DNA of 64,000 nt from Elusimicrobiales bacterium. GTDB lineage: Bacteria; Elusimicrobiota; Elusimicrobia; Elusimicrobiales; UBA9959. The notes beneath the pieces are model-generated. The model was not told where the DNA came from. It made no database searches and was given only the letters and a program-made list of their open reading frames with translations. Each line of letters begins with the position of its first letter. Position 1 is the first letter of the stretch. Below, piece after piece: positions 40,867 to 52,292 of the stretch. The position numbers were made by a program, and so were the translations under genes. The stretch covers positions 248,001 to 312,000 of the forward strand of contig JAQTOU010000003.1 of the NCBI GenBank assembly GCA_028713125.1, in the 5' to 3' direction.

Positions 40867-41742
40867 ATGGAAAAAGTCTATATTTACGCGCTTGCGGCCA
40901 ATTTAAGCTTCGCTATAGGCGTGCAGTTCTTCACCCACTACGCGAAGCGAACCTCCAGCCTTTGGGTCAATTGCTTCAAGGCCATTGTGGCAGCGGCGCT
41001 TTTCGGGCTTACCATAGTTCTGCACGGCGGCTTCCACAGCATAAGCCCGGGCTGCGCCGCGCTCTTTTTCATTTCCGGCGCCATAGGCCTGGGCGCGGCC
41101 GACGTCTTCCTTATAAAGTCTTTCTCGCTGATGGGGCCGGGCCGCACCATGCTTCTTTTCGGCTTCCAGCCGCTGGTGATAGGCGTGATAAGCTATTTCG
41201 CCTTCGGCCAGGCCGTGGACGCGCGGAAATTCCTGGCCATCCTCTTCTTCGTGGTCTGCCTTTTCATCTTCTCGCTGGAATCTTTCAGGAAGCACGGCCA
41301 TTGGAATATGAAAGCCACTTTGTTCGCCCTGTGCGGGATAATTCTGGACGGGCTTGGCGTGCTGCTGACCCGGTATGTCTTTAATAATTCCCCGGGCATA
41401 GGGACCACCGAGGGCAATTTCTACCGGGCCCTCGGAGCTCTGCTTCTGTTCGCGCTTCTTTCCCGTCTGAAGCCGTTCCAGTTCTTCGGGAAATTAAAGG
41501 AACTGTCCAACCGCAGCCTGTTCTGGATAACGCTCGGCTCCGTAGCCGGAACCTACCTGTCGCTGATGTTCTATTTGAGCGCGATAAGGTACTCCGCGGC
41601 GCTCGCCGCGGTCTCGGGGATAGCCATCACGGGCACTATTTTCGCCTCCGCTTTCGAATGCGCGGTGGAGAAAAAGCCGCCCTCCGCCTACCTTCTGGTC
41701 TCCTTCGTGTTTTTCCTGGGCGGGATGAGCTTCCTGTTTTAG
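40867..41742 (+). CDS. DMT-superfamily (EamA-like) transporter
   Basis: 291 residues, ten predicted membrane helices in two five-helix halves: VYIYALAANLSFAIGVQFFTHYA, LWVNCFKAIVAAALFGLTIVL, AALFFISGAIGLGAADVFLI, TMLLFGFQPLVIGVISYFAFG, ILFFVVCLFIFSLESF and further. The second half starts ATLFALCGIILDGLGVLLTRYVF and contains ISGAIGLGAAD-like and AGTYLSLMFYLSAIRYSAALAAVSGIAI. Such proteins export amino acids or metabolites; substrate unknown. Divergent from the radical SAM gene. Confidence 0.85.
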   Translation: MEKVYIYALAANLSFAIGVQFFTHYAKRTSSLWVNCFKAIVAAALFGLTIVLHGGFHSISPGCAALFFISGAIGLGAADVFLIKSFSLMGPGRTMLLFGFQPLVIGVISYFAFGQAVDARKFLAILFFVVCLFIFSLESFRKHGHWNMKATLFALCGIILDGLGVLLTRYVFNNSPGIGTTEGNFYRALGALLLFALLSRLKPFQFFGKLKELSNRSLFWITLGSVAGTYLSLMFYLSAIRYSAALAAVSGIAITGTIFASAFECAVEKKPPSAYLLVSFVFFLGGMSFLF

Positions 41743-41760
41743 CCCTTCGCGTTTATTCTT

Positions 41761-42543
41761 CTAACGTTTCCTGCCGTGCGGCAGGACGGGGTCGGCCTTT
41801 ATCGCGTCCTCGAACTTCGGGCGGCCGTAGTGGTCGTAAAGGTCGCTTTCATAGTCCTCGCTGACCGGCACCGACGGATCGAAACCCGGGCTGGCCTGGA
41901 TGGCCGCGCGCGTAAGGTCCACGAACACTTCGGAGGTTTCCCAATCCACCCGCTCTATCCAGTGCGGGGAGATAAGCACTTTACGCCCCGGCAGCCAGGT
42001 CCCCAGGTCCGCCACCAGGTAGCGTATAGCCCACTTCTCGTCGTCGACTATATAATCCTCGATATGCCCGATAAGGCCGTCGGCCGCGTGGATGCGGTAG
42101 CCGGTGACGGCGCGCGTGCTTTGCAGGTGGGCTTCCTCCAGGGCTTTCCGGTCCTCCTCGCTTTCTTCTTCCTGCTGGGCCGGCTGGAAAAGCATCCGGC
42201 CCGTGTTGAAGCCTTCGCCCCAATAGACGGGCCAGGCATAATGTTTATACAGCTCCAGCTCATGAAGGCGGGTTACCGTCTTGTCGGTGTCTATGTCCGG
42301 GCTGGTGCGCACCTGCTCCCGGGTCAGGTTGACCGGGAAGACCCTGAGCCTCGGATCCGGAGCTTTCTTCAGGGCCGCTGGCGCTATAAGCACTTTGCGG
42401 CCGGAGAGCCAGGACCCGGTCTCCGCCACCATATAGCGGATATTGCAGGTCGTGTCGTCGAAGAGGAACTCGTCCACTTTTCCGAGTTCGCCGTCCGTGG
42501 CGTGTATCTCCCGCCCTACCAGGCTTTTTATGTTTCTGAGCAT
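41761..42543 (-). CDS. Double PRC-barrel protein
   Basis: 260 residues with two copies of the PRC-barrel fold: residues 1-75 (LRNIKSLVGREIHATDGELGKVDEFLFDDTTCNIRYMVAETGSWLSGRKVLIAPAAL) and about 145-215 (AVTGYRIHAADGLIGHIEDYIVDDEKWAIRYLVADLGTWLPGRKVLISPHWIERVDW). The linker has a conserved LYKHYAWPVYWG. No membrane segment. PRC-barrels appear in photosynthetic reaction-centre H subunits and RimM; stand-alone doubles like this are of unknown use and are often stress-induced. Strong GGGGGGA ribosome site. Confidence 0.85.
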   Translation of the reverse strand: MLRNIKSLVGREIHATDGELGKVDEFLFDDTTCNIRYMVAETGSWLSGRKVLIAPAALKKAPDPRLRVFPVNLTREQVRTSPDIDTDKTVTRLHELELYKHYAWPVYWGEGFNTGRMLFQPAQQEEESEEDRKALEEAHLQSTRAVTGYRIHAADGLIGHIEDYIVDDEKWAIRYLVADLGTWLPGRKVLISPHWIERVDWETSEVFVDLTRAAIQASPGFDPSVPVSEDYESDLYDHYGRPKFEDAIKADPVLPHGRKR

Positions 42544-42663
42544 TTTCCCCCCTATGTCTTGGTCCGCCCGCGCGGAATTCTGAGCAGCCGCGGATAAAGG
42601 CAGGGAAGCCCGTCCCTTCCCTTCATGGAGAGAAGCAGGGCGCCCTGGTCTATCCGTCAGCTT

Positions 42664-42692
42664 TTGTTAACCCCTACCTATGGGGCTATTCT
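42664..42692 (+). promoter_or_regulatory. Possible promoter of the CheB-CheR operon, AT-rich gap 42544-42844
   Basis: TTGTTA (42664-42669), 17-bp spacer containing CCCC/GGGG, TATTCT (42687-42692). The 300-bp gap is otherwise AT-rich from 42680 to 42780 and holds a TTTGCT/AGCAAA hairpin and two tiny open frames: 42732-42797 (21 residues) and 42794-42841 (15 residues), overlapping ATGA-fashion and ending 3 bp before the CheB-CheR start. No other gene is seen in it. Confidence 0.4.
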
Positions 42693-42844
42693 AATAGATT
42701 TGCTGAAAAAAAAGCAAACTAAATAATATTGATGAACGGCATTGAAGAAAAGGGATATTTTTTGTATTGTTTCCCTTGGGTGAGGGCGGTTGTATGAATT
42801 TAATTCAAAAACCGGCCGCGGCGCCGAATTGCGCCCGCTGAAAC

Positions 42845-45811
<2,967 letters not shown>

Positions 45812-45839
45812 CAGCAGGGGACAGGGGCAGGGGGGGACA

Positions 45840-47543
45840 ATGGAAAATAATGAAAGGGGTCCGGCTTTGCCGGCTACCGCCCGGGCTTTGCGCAGCCGGG
45901 CCGAAACGCAGTTCCTTGAAAAGGAAGCGGAACTGCCAGAGAACCGGCACGCCCTGACCCACGACCAGGCGAAGAAACTGATGCATGAGCTGCGGGTGCA
46001 CCAGATAGAGCTGGAGCTGCAGAACGAGGAGCTGATCACCGCCCAGGCGCAGCTGCAGGCCGCCCAGGCCCGCTATTTCGACCTCTACGACCAGGCCCCG
46101 GTGGGCTACCTCACTCTGGACGCTAACGGGATCATCCTCACGGCTAATTTTACGGCCGCGAAATTGTTCGGCGCCGAAAGCAGGCCGTTCGCGGGCGAGC
46201 CGCTGACCAAGTTCATCCTGCCGGAAGACCAGGATATCTTTTACCTGCACCGCAGGCAGCTTGAAAAAAATGCGGCTAAAGACTGCGAGCTGAGGATGGT
46301 CGGCGCCGCCCCTTTCTGGGCCCGGCTGTCGTCGAGCATGGGGCCGCGGGCCGAAGGCGCGCCTTTATGGCGGATAACGGTAAGCGATATCAGCGAGGCA
46401 AAGAAGGCTCAGGCCGCTGTAAAGCAGACCGCGAGAGATTGGCAGAAAACTTTTGACGCCCTTAGCGACGTGGTCTGGCTGCTGGACGCGGATTCCGTCC
46501 TGACGCGCGCTAATAAAGCCACTGAAAAGGTTTTCGGCCGCCCTGTGAATGAACTCCTTGGGCTGCATTGCTATGAAATAGTGCATGGAACCGAATGTCA
46601 TATAGACGGCTGCCCGCTTCAAAGAGCGAAAATAAGCATGCGCCGCGAAACGATGGAGCTTAAGGCCGGCGAGAAAACTTTCGAGGTTATAGTGGATCCC
46701 ATAGCGGGCAAAGATGGCCGGTTCAGCGGGGCCGTGCATGTGATATCCGATATCACCGAGCGCAAAAAAATAGAAGCTGAAAAAGAGCGCCTGATAGAGC
46801 GGCTTTCGGAGGTAAAGAAGGAGATGGACAGCTTTCTTTATATAACCACCCATGACCTGCGCACGCCGCTGGTCAATATCCAGGGCTTCAGCGAGAACAT
46901 AGCAAAGGATATCAGGGAGCTGCAGGAGATGATAGACCCGGGCGCGCTGCCGGAGGAAAAACGGAACGTATTCGGGGAAATTTCCGGAGACCGGCTCCCC
47001 GCCGCCCTGAAGTTCATCCAGGAAAGCGTGGGCAGGATCGACGAGGTTATAACCGCGATGCTCAAGCTCTCCCGCGCGGGCAAGGTGGAACTGCATATTG
47101 GAACCGTGGACGTGAACGCGGCTCTTAAAGAGATAATGGACAATATGCGCTTCCAGTTCGAAGAGACGGGGGCGATGCTGAAGGCGGGCGCGCTCCCCTC
47201 CTGCACCGCGGACGCCGATTCGGTGAATCATATTTTCTCCAATTTGCTGTCCAACGCTTTCAAGTACCGGGATAAAAACCGGAAGCTTGAAATAACGGTG
47301 AGCGCAGAAATAAAGGGAAATACCGTGGTTTACAGCGTGGCCGACAATGGGCTGGGCATGAAAGCGGCGGACCTGCCGAAGATCTGGCAGCTCTTCTTCT
47401 GCGGCGATGTCCCGGGGGTAAAAAAAGGCGAGGGGATAGGTCTGCCCCTGGTCCGGCGCATCGTGGACAGGAACTCCGGCCGGATCTGGGCAGAGTCGAA
47501 AGAGGGGGAGGGCTCCGTTTTTTTCGTGGAGCTGCCAAGATAG
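45840..47543 (+). CDS. Cytoplasmic PAS-PAS sensor histidine kinase
   Basis: 567 residues. N-terminal helix with HELRVHQIELELQNEELITAQ, PAS 1 (about 80-185, YDQAPVGYLTLDANGIILTAN), PAS 2 (about 195-310, FDALSDVVWLLDADSVLTRANKATEKVFG), with Cys-rich CYEIVHGTECHIDGCPLQRAK between them, a frequent heme-free PAS motif. HisKA carries THDLRTPLVNIQGFSENI with the His; HATPase has HIFSNLLSNAFKYRDKNR, VADNGLGM and GEGIGLPLVRRIV. No transmembrane segment. It follows CheB-CheR by 28 bp and the single receiver starts 17 bp later, giving a three-gene signalling operon. Confidence 0.9.
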   Translation: MENNERGPALPATARALRSRAETQFLEKEAELPENRHALTHDQAKKLMHELRVHQIELELQNEELITAQAQLQAAQARYFDLYDQAPVGYLTLDANGIILTANFTAAKLFGAESRPFAGEPLTKFILPEDQDIFYLHRRQLEKNAAKDCELRMVGAAPFWARLSSSMGPRAEGAPLWRITVSDISEAKKAQAAVKQTARDWQKTFDALSDVVWLLDADSVLTRANKATEKVFGRPVNELLGLHCYEIVHGTECHIDGCPLQRAKISMRRETMELKAGEKTFEVIVDPIAGKDGRFSGAVHVISDITERKKIEAEKERLIERLSEVKKEMDSFLYITTHDLRTPLVNIQGFSENIAKDIRELQEMIDPGALPEEKRNVFGEISGDRLPAALKFIQESVGRIDEVITAMLKLSRAGKVELHIGTVDVNAALKEIMDNMRFQFEETGAMLKAGALPSCTADADSVNHIFSNLLSNAFKYRDKNRKLEITVSAEIKGNTVVYSVADNGLGMKAADLPKIWQLFFCGDVPGVKKGEGIGLPLVRRIVDRNSGRIWAESKEGEGSVFFVELPR

Positions 47544-47560
47544 GGCCGGCGGGGGGAAGT

Positions 47561-47989
47561 ATGGAAGAAAAAGATAAGGTCCGCATCCTGCTGGTCGAAG
47601 ACAATGAGGGGCACGCTTTGCTTACGAAAGACCTTTTCAGGCGGGTGGGCGTAACGAATGAAATAGTCCATCTAAAGGACGGGCAGGAGGCCTGGGATTA
47701 TATCTCTGGCAAGGCCCTGCCGGTCGCTGGCTGCCTGATGCTTTTGGATATTCGCCTTCCCCGTCTTGACGGCTTCGAACTTTTGCGGCGGATCAAAGCG
47801 GACCCGGAGCTTAAGGTCATGACGGTAATAATTCTTACCAGCAGCGACGACCCGAAGGAAATGGCGCTCAGCGCGGAACTGGGCTGCGCCGCTTACCTGA
47901 ACAAGCCGCTTCAGTTCGAGAAATTCACCCAGGCTATCAATAAACAAGGGCTGGCGGTGGAGATATTAGGCAAAACCGGCGCCGGCTGA
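47561..47989 (+). CDS. Single-domain receiver, Rcp1-like
   Basis: 142 residues. VEDNEGHALLTKDLF, Asp in LMLLDIRLPRLDGFELL, Ser in ILTSSDDPKE, Lys in YLNKPLQFEKF. The insertion with 'GLPLDIRLPRLDG' and long loop after alpha-4 resembles response regulators of phytochrome-type kinases (Rcp1). It has no output and probably relays from the kinase at 45840. GGGGGGAAG ribosome site. Confidence 0.88.
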   Translation: MEEKDKVRILLVEDNEGHALLTKDLFRRVGVTNEIVHLKDGQEAWDYISGKALPVAGCLMLLDIRLPRLDGFELLRRIKADPELKVMTVIILTSSDDPKEMALSAELGCAAYLNKPLQFEKFTQAINKQGLAVEILGKTGAG

Positions 47990-48023
47990 AAGGCCGGCCG
48001 CGTTTCCGGTCGGGGACTTGATC

Positions 48024-49031
48024 ATGACAAAAATCGCTTCAGCGTTATTTTTATTTTTCGCGGCCGCTTCGCCGGCTTTCTCCGTGGAGCCGGAGTCGCT
48101 TGCGCCCTCCTATCTCCCCGTCGCCCGCCCGGCTCAGGAGGAGCTTACTGCCGGGCTGCGGGAGAAGGTTAAGACGCTCGGGCTCAACGGCCTCTCAGGT
48201 CCTGAGGGCGGGAAGGTGTCGAAAGCGCTGCTGCTTCTGCCGAACGACCGCGCTCGGGCCGGTATTATTAATTTCGAGCTGGAAGCCGGCAGCCGGGCGG
48301 GGGTCTACCAGTGCGAAGCGCTTGGCCGGGGGATAACCTCCACCGCGCCCGCGGACGGCTGGCAGTGGGGCTTTATAGGCGGTACGAAGATATTTTACGC
48401 GCCTGAGGATATGGCCGACGGCGCCACTGTGCCGGGGGTCTACGACCTGAGGAATATTTCCCCGGCCAGCTACGAGCTGAGTTTTCTCGGCAAGCCGGGG
48501 ACTCCGGGGGAAGATGCAGGCGTCCCGGTAGTTAAAGCCGGCGGGAAAAAGAAAAAATTGTTTTCGGCGGTCTGGCGGAACTGGTATCCGGCGGCCGGCG
48601 GCATTATGCCGGTTGACCTGGTCTGGGCCCCTGATTCGCAGGCCGGCACGCAGGGGGAAGGCGTGCCGTACTTCGAGCGCAAGCCGACGCCTTCAAGCGA
48701 GGCGTCGAAAGCAAGGCAGGCGGCGCAATTGGCCCATAACCCGAAATATTATTTCGGCCCGCACGGGCGCTCCGGCTTCGCGGTGCATACCGACCGCTGG
48801 GAGGACGAGCTGAAAAAAGCGGATCCTAAGAATGCCGGGCGCCCGGAGCTTTCCGATTTCCGCTGGCGCGACACTAACGGCTGCGTCAAACTGAGGCCGG
48901 GCTGCCTGGCCCTGCTTAATAATTTTATAGACGAGCAGTCGGCGCTCGGCCGCCGGGTGCAGCTTGAGATAAAAGGCACGGCGCTGCTGGATGAAATTCC
49001 TGTCAACCCGCCGGCGGTAAGAGGTCAGTAG
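48024..49031 (+). CDS. Exported L,D-transpeptidase-like protein
   Basis: 335 residues from the ATG at 48024, with signal peptide SALFLFFAAASPAFS. The C-terminal region has GRSGFAVHTDRWEDEL and RWRDTNGCVKLRPGCLALLNNFIDE, which match the His and Ser-His-Gly-Cys parts of YkuD-type peptidoglycan L,D-transpeptidases; here the motif reads T-N-G-C-V-K-L, so the nucleophile Cys and the glycine are kept and the second His is Asn. The middle part (GTKIFYAPEDMADGATVPGVYDLRN) fits YkuD core strands. Activity is likely but the changed motif is a doubt. It overlaps the convergent ABC gene by 7 bp. Confidence 0.65.
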   Translation: MTKIASALFLFFAAASPAFSVEPESLAPSYLPVARPAQEELTAGLREKVKTLGLNGLSGPEGGKVSKALLLLPNDRARAGIINFELEAGSRAGVYQCEALGRGITSTAPADGWQWGFIGGTKIFYAPEDMADGATVPGVYDLRNISPASYELSFLGKPGTPGEDAGVPVVKAGGKKKKLFSAVWRNWYPAAGGIMPVDLVWAPDSQAGTQGEGVPYFERKPTPSSEASKARQAAQLAHNPKYYFGPHGRSGFAVHTDRWEDELKKADPKNAGRPELSDFRWRDTNGCVKLRPGCLALLNNFIDEQSALGRRVQLEIKGTALLDEIPVNPPAVRGQ

Positions 49032-50959
49032 ATCTTTTTGCTGCTCCCTTCCCAGTCCATGAAATAAACTCCGTCCGTCGCCGCTACGAAAATGCCGTCG
49101 GGAGAGGGCGATACCGCGCCTGCCCTGGCGTAATAATAGCCCCTTTTCCTGGGGACAGCCGGCAGCCGCCAGATCTTCAGGTCTTCCATGTTTTTTATTC
49201 CCGCGCGCACCATATACCGGTTATCCGCGTTGAACCAGAGATAGCCGCCTCCCGCCTTAAGAAGCCGGATCTCGCCGTTTGTAACGCCGGTTCTTTCCAT
49301 TATTCCGCGAGTGTTTACGGCCGACAGCGGCGTCCCTTCCGCGGTAAGTATGTAAAACTCCGGGTTGATAATTTTAACCGCCGGAGAGCCGTAGGATTGC
49401 AGTGATTTTATCCCTACTCCCCATACCGCCCCGTCGGGGGTAAGCGACAGGTTCTGCGTAAGGCGGAAATATTCCGGCCAGATGAGCTCGGCCTTCCCGT
49501 TCGGGCGGCAGAGGTAAGTGACGGCTTTTTTATTGATCTCGGCGGGGACTATGAAGTTCATGCCGTCGGCCAGTTCTATGCCTGGAACCGGGAGCCGCGT
49601 CCCGGCGGCCCCGGGAATGGTCCAGCGCCTGCCCCGGTACTCCAGGGTTTTTCCGTCTTTGCGGAAAACCGCGGCCGTGCCTTCGCGGCGGTATTTTTCT
49701 CCCAGGAAAGTCAGGTACCCTTCTTTAATAGTGCTTATTTGTCTCCAGTTAAGGCCGGCTTTTTCCGGGGTCAGCGGAGAATAATAGTAGCCGTCGTCCC
49801 GGCGATGGAGTATGCCCGGCTCTTTGCCCCCGAGCAGGTCCATACTCCAGCCGTTCTTTACGGCCGCCCGGAAAGCGAAACCGGTCTTCGCGTTTCCCTG
49901 CATTATCCTGTTCCCGCCGGCTTGCGGCATATAAAGCAGGTATCTTACTCCTGACGGGGCGAAAACGCTCTCGGCGTTGGCGAAAGTAAGGTCCGGAAAA
50001 AGATAGCTTAAGCCGGGCCCGGGTATTTTTCTGCCGGCGTCGATCATCGAGCGGTTCCCCTCTTTATCTATGAAAAACGCGTCCCCGTAGAACGGCCGCT
50101 GGACCAGAAGCAGGCGCGAGGCTTCTTTTATGTCCCTGGAAGCGTAAAGGTGCTTATCCACGGCATATGGAGACGCGAACATCCTGGTTACCGGCAGCGT
50201 CACGTTCCTGGCCTTGAGGTTGAGCCAGGCCAGCGAGGCGAACGAGGCCAGCGGCGCGGCGGCCAGGAGCATGACCACCGCGGTCAGTTTCGAGGCCGTC
50301 CAGGCGGCTTTCCTGTCGTTTACCCCCGAAAGCAGCTTCAGGGCCAGCGCGCCGCCGGCCAGCGCCGCCGCGGATACGGCGGGCTTGATGAACAACATCG
50401 GGACCAGTTCGAAAGCAAGCTGCTGGAAAACCGACATTGTGACGAACGGGTACAGGGTGAAAGCCACGGCGGCCGCCCCCGTCATCGCCCCGGCTATGCC
50501 GTTCCCGAACGCGTAAGAGAACACGAACCCGTAAAGGGTGAGATAGACCATGGCGAAGATATAAAGCCGCAGGATCTCTTCTTGTATTTTGCTCAGCGTC
50601 TCTAGCGGGAGGTTGAAGCCCAAAATGGCGTAGACCGCCAGGATAAGGACGCCGAGTTCCAGCAGGACGGCCGCGAGCGAAGACAGGAGCAGGCCGTATT
50701 GCGAAACGGGCAGCGGCTGCTCGGTAGTCCTCGCCTGCTCCTTGGCGGCTTCGGCGCCGGCTATGCCGGAAAGAATAAGGACGACCAGTGGTATGCCCGC
50801 CGCGGCCCAGTAAAGCATGGCCAGGTTTATCGCTTCCCGCGGCGTCATTGCGGCGGCTTTGACCCACAATGCCAGCGGCACCGAGAACAGGATGGCCGCG
50901 AGTATTACCGCGAAGCTTAAAAAACTCTTTTTGAGCTGAAGCTTTATGAGGTTTTTCAT
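49025..50959 (-). CDS. ABC transporter permease with large extracytoplasmic domain
   Basis: 644 residues from the ATG at 50959. Residues 1-265 have six or seven membrane helices (SFLSFAVILAAILFSVPLALWV, MLYWAAAGIPLVVLILSGIAG, LLLSSLAAVLLELGVLILAVYAIL, MVYLTLYGFVFSYAFGNG, TGAAAVAFTLYPFVTMSVF, LTAVVMLLAAAPLASFASLAWL) in the ABC-2 style; the remaining 370 residues are extracytoplasmic beta-strand repeats with a propeller-like rhythm (YLLYMPQAGG, YYYSPLTPEK, AVWGVGIKSL, VAATDGVYFMDW). The gene is coupled to the ATPase 1 bp upstream. A lone permease of this sort is typical for YtrA-regulated exporters. Confidence 0.75.
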   Translation of the reverse strand: MKNLIKLQLKKSFLSFAVILAAILFSVPLALWVKAAAMTPREAINLAMLYWAAAGIPLVVLILSGIAGAEAAKEQARTTEQPLPVSQYGLLLSSLAAVLLELGVLILAVYAILGFNLPLETLSKIQEEILRLYIFAMVYLTLYGFVFSYAFGNGIAGAMTGAAAVAFTLYPFVTMSVFQQLAFELVPMLFIKPAVSAAALAGGALALKLLSGVNDRKAAWTASKLTAVVMLLAAAPLASFASLAWLNLKARNVTLPVTRMFASPYAVDKHLYASRDIKEASRLLLVQRPFYGDAFFIDKEGNRSMIDAGRKIPGPGLSYLFPDLTFANAESVFAPSGVRYLLYMPQAGGNRIMQGNAKTGFAFRAAVKNGWSMDLLGGKEPGILHRRDDGYYYSPLTPEKAGLNWRQISTIKEGYLTFLGEKYRREGTAAVFRKDGKTLEYRGRRWTIPGAAGTRLPVPGIELADGMNFIVPAEINKKAVTYLCRPNGKAELIWPEYFRLTQNLSLTPDGAVWGVGIKSLQSYGSPAVKIINPEFYILTAEGTPLSAVNTRGIMERTGVTNGEIRLLKAGGGYLWFNADNRYMVRAGIKNMEDLKIWRLPAVPRKRGYYYARAGAVSPSPDGIFVAATDGVYFMDWEGSSKKIY

Positions 50960-50960
50960 A

Positions 50961-51833
50961 TTATTCTCCCAGCAGCGCTTTGAAAGCCGAGTCCAGGTCC
51001 AGGACGGAGATCTCCGCACCGCTTATTCTCTCCGAGTTCTTGAGCTCCTGCAGCTTTTCCCTGCCGAAAACGGCCAGTTCCGAAACGCTGCCCGCCCTGC
51101 TTATGATCTTCACTCCGGGCTCTTCCGCCGGCGGGGTTTCTTCCCGCAGGGTTACTTTGTAAGTCTCGGTTTTAATGAAGTCGGCTTTGTGGTCGGCGGA
51201 GATCTTCCCGCCTTTCAGAACGCAGACCCGGTCCAGCAGCCCGCCCATCTCGCCCATCCGGTGGTTGGAGATGATTATCGTCCTGCCGCCTTCGGCCAGC
51301 TCGCTTATCAGGCCGTTAAGGATATGGTCGCGCACTAAATAGTCCAGCCCGGAGGTAGGTTCGTCGAGGAGAAGGAGTTTCGGGTTATGGGCCGAGGCGC
51401 AGACCCAGGCCAGCTTGGCGGCGGTTCCTTTGCTCAGGTCGCCGGCTTTGGCGCCGCCGTCCAGCCCGAGGGTTTTGCAAAGCCCGGCGGCTTTGGCCTT
51501 GTCCCAGCCGGGGAAGAAAGACGCGCGGAAAGCCAGGACTTCTTCAACGGTCATGAAGCCGTGGAAAGAAGGCTTCTCGGGCACATAGCCGATAAGACCG
51601 CGGAGCTTCCCGCTTCCGTCGGGTGCGAGCCCCAGCGCTGAAACGCTCCCCGAGTCGGGGGCGATAAGGTCCAGCACGACCTTGAAGAGGGTGCTCTTGC
51701 CGGAGCCGTTGCGGCCGAGTATCCCTATCACCTCTCCGGGAGCCGCTTCAAAGTCCAGGCCGTCCAGGACTTTTTTTGAGCCGAAGTTCTTGCGAAGGCC
51801 TTTGCAGGATAAAACCGGATCATTGTCTTTCAT
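50961..51833 (-). CDS. ABC transporter ATP-binding protein (YtrB-like)
   Basis: 290 residues. Walker A GRNGSGKST, Q-loop GYVPEKPSFHGFMTVEE, signature LSKGTAAKLAWVCA (LSGGQ variant), Walker B KLLLLDEPTSGLD, H-loop IISNHRMGEM. A 65-residue C-terminal extension follows (EEPGVKIISRAGSVSELAVFGREKLQELK). It powers the permease at 49025-50959. The 4-bp overlap with the GntR gene upstream makes the three one operon. Such transporters in other bacteria answer to cell-wall stress or peptide antibiotics. Confidence 0.93.
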   Translation of the reverse strand: MKDNDPVLSCKGLRKNFGSKKVLDGLDFEAAPGEVIGILGRNGSGKSTLFKVVLDLIAPDSGSVSALGLAPDGSGKLRGLIGYVPEKPSFHGFMTVEEVLAFRASFFPGWDKAKAAGLCKTLGLDGGAKAGDLSKGTAAKLAWVCASAHNPKLLLLDEPTSGLDYLVRDHILNGLISELAEGGRTIIISNHRMGEMGGLLDRVCVLKGGKISADHKADFIKTETYKVTLREETPPAEEPGVKIISRAGSVSELAVFGREKLQELKNSERISGAEISVLDLDSAFKALLGE

Positions 51834-52201
51834 ACAGTATCCCTTTTAACCTTATTTATTATTTCCTCTATATCGCGGAGGGAAAGCCCGTTCTTAAGCC
51901 CGTCCGCTACGGCGTCGGCTATTCTGGCTTTAAGGTTTTTAGCGTCTGATTCCGCAAGGTGGGCGGCTTTTGGGGAGACTATATTCTCTTCCCCGCGCTT
52001 CGATTCGAAGAAGCCCTCGGCGGTAAGTTCCCGGTAGGCGCGGGCCACGGTGTTCGGATTCAGCTTGAGCTGGGCGGCAAGCGTCCTGATGGAGGGGGCG
52101 GCATCGCCCGGCAGCATCAGCGCTTTGCGGACCAGGCCTTTGAAGCCGGTCTTGATCTGCTCGTAGATCGGCGTAGGTGAATGAAGATCTATTTTTATCA
52201 T
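51830..52201 (-). CDS. GntR-family regulator, YtrA subfamily
   Basis: 123 residues, the short form. Winged helix PTPIYEQIKTGFKGLVRKALMLPGDAAPSIRTLAAQLKLNPNTVARAYRELTAEGFFESKRGEENIV is the GntR DNA-binding domain; the small helical tail AKNLKARIADAVADGLKNGLSLRDIEEIINKV replaces the large effector domains, defining YtrA-type repressors. It should repress its own operon through the palindrome at 52208-52229 and be released by envelope stress, as inferred from relatives. Confidence 0.92.
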   Translation of the reverse strand: MIKIDLHSPTPIYEQIKTGFKGLVRKALMLPGDAAPSIRTLAAQLKLNPNTVARAYRELTAEGFFESKRGEENIVSPKAAHLAESDAKNLKARIADAVADGLKNGLSLRDIEEIINKVKRDTV

Positions 52202-52207
52202 AACTGT

Positions 52208-52258
52208 ATTACCTTACTAGTACGGTAATGTTATAGCAGTCAGGATGGCTTTTGTCAA
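52208..52258 (-). promoter_or_regulatory. YtrA-type promoter and operator
   Basis: On the minus strand: TTGACA (52258-52253), 17-bp spacer, TATAAC (52235-52230). The operator overlaps the start of transcription at 52229-52208: ATTACC, then TACTAGTA flanked by one mismatched pair, then GGTAAT, 20 of 22 positions symmetric. It lies 7 bp before the GntR start codon, as expected for an autorepressor. Confidence 0.8.
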
Positions 52259-52292
52259 GGGGCTGGGAAAGACCGGCCGGCGGGGAGCCGGC

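Noticed and set aside
42664-42692. CCCC/GGGG pairing between the hexamers as a terminator
   Set aside because: Stem only 4 bp with no T-run; the promoter reading is better.
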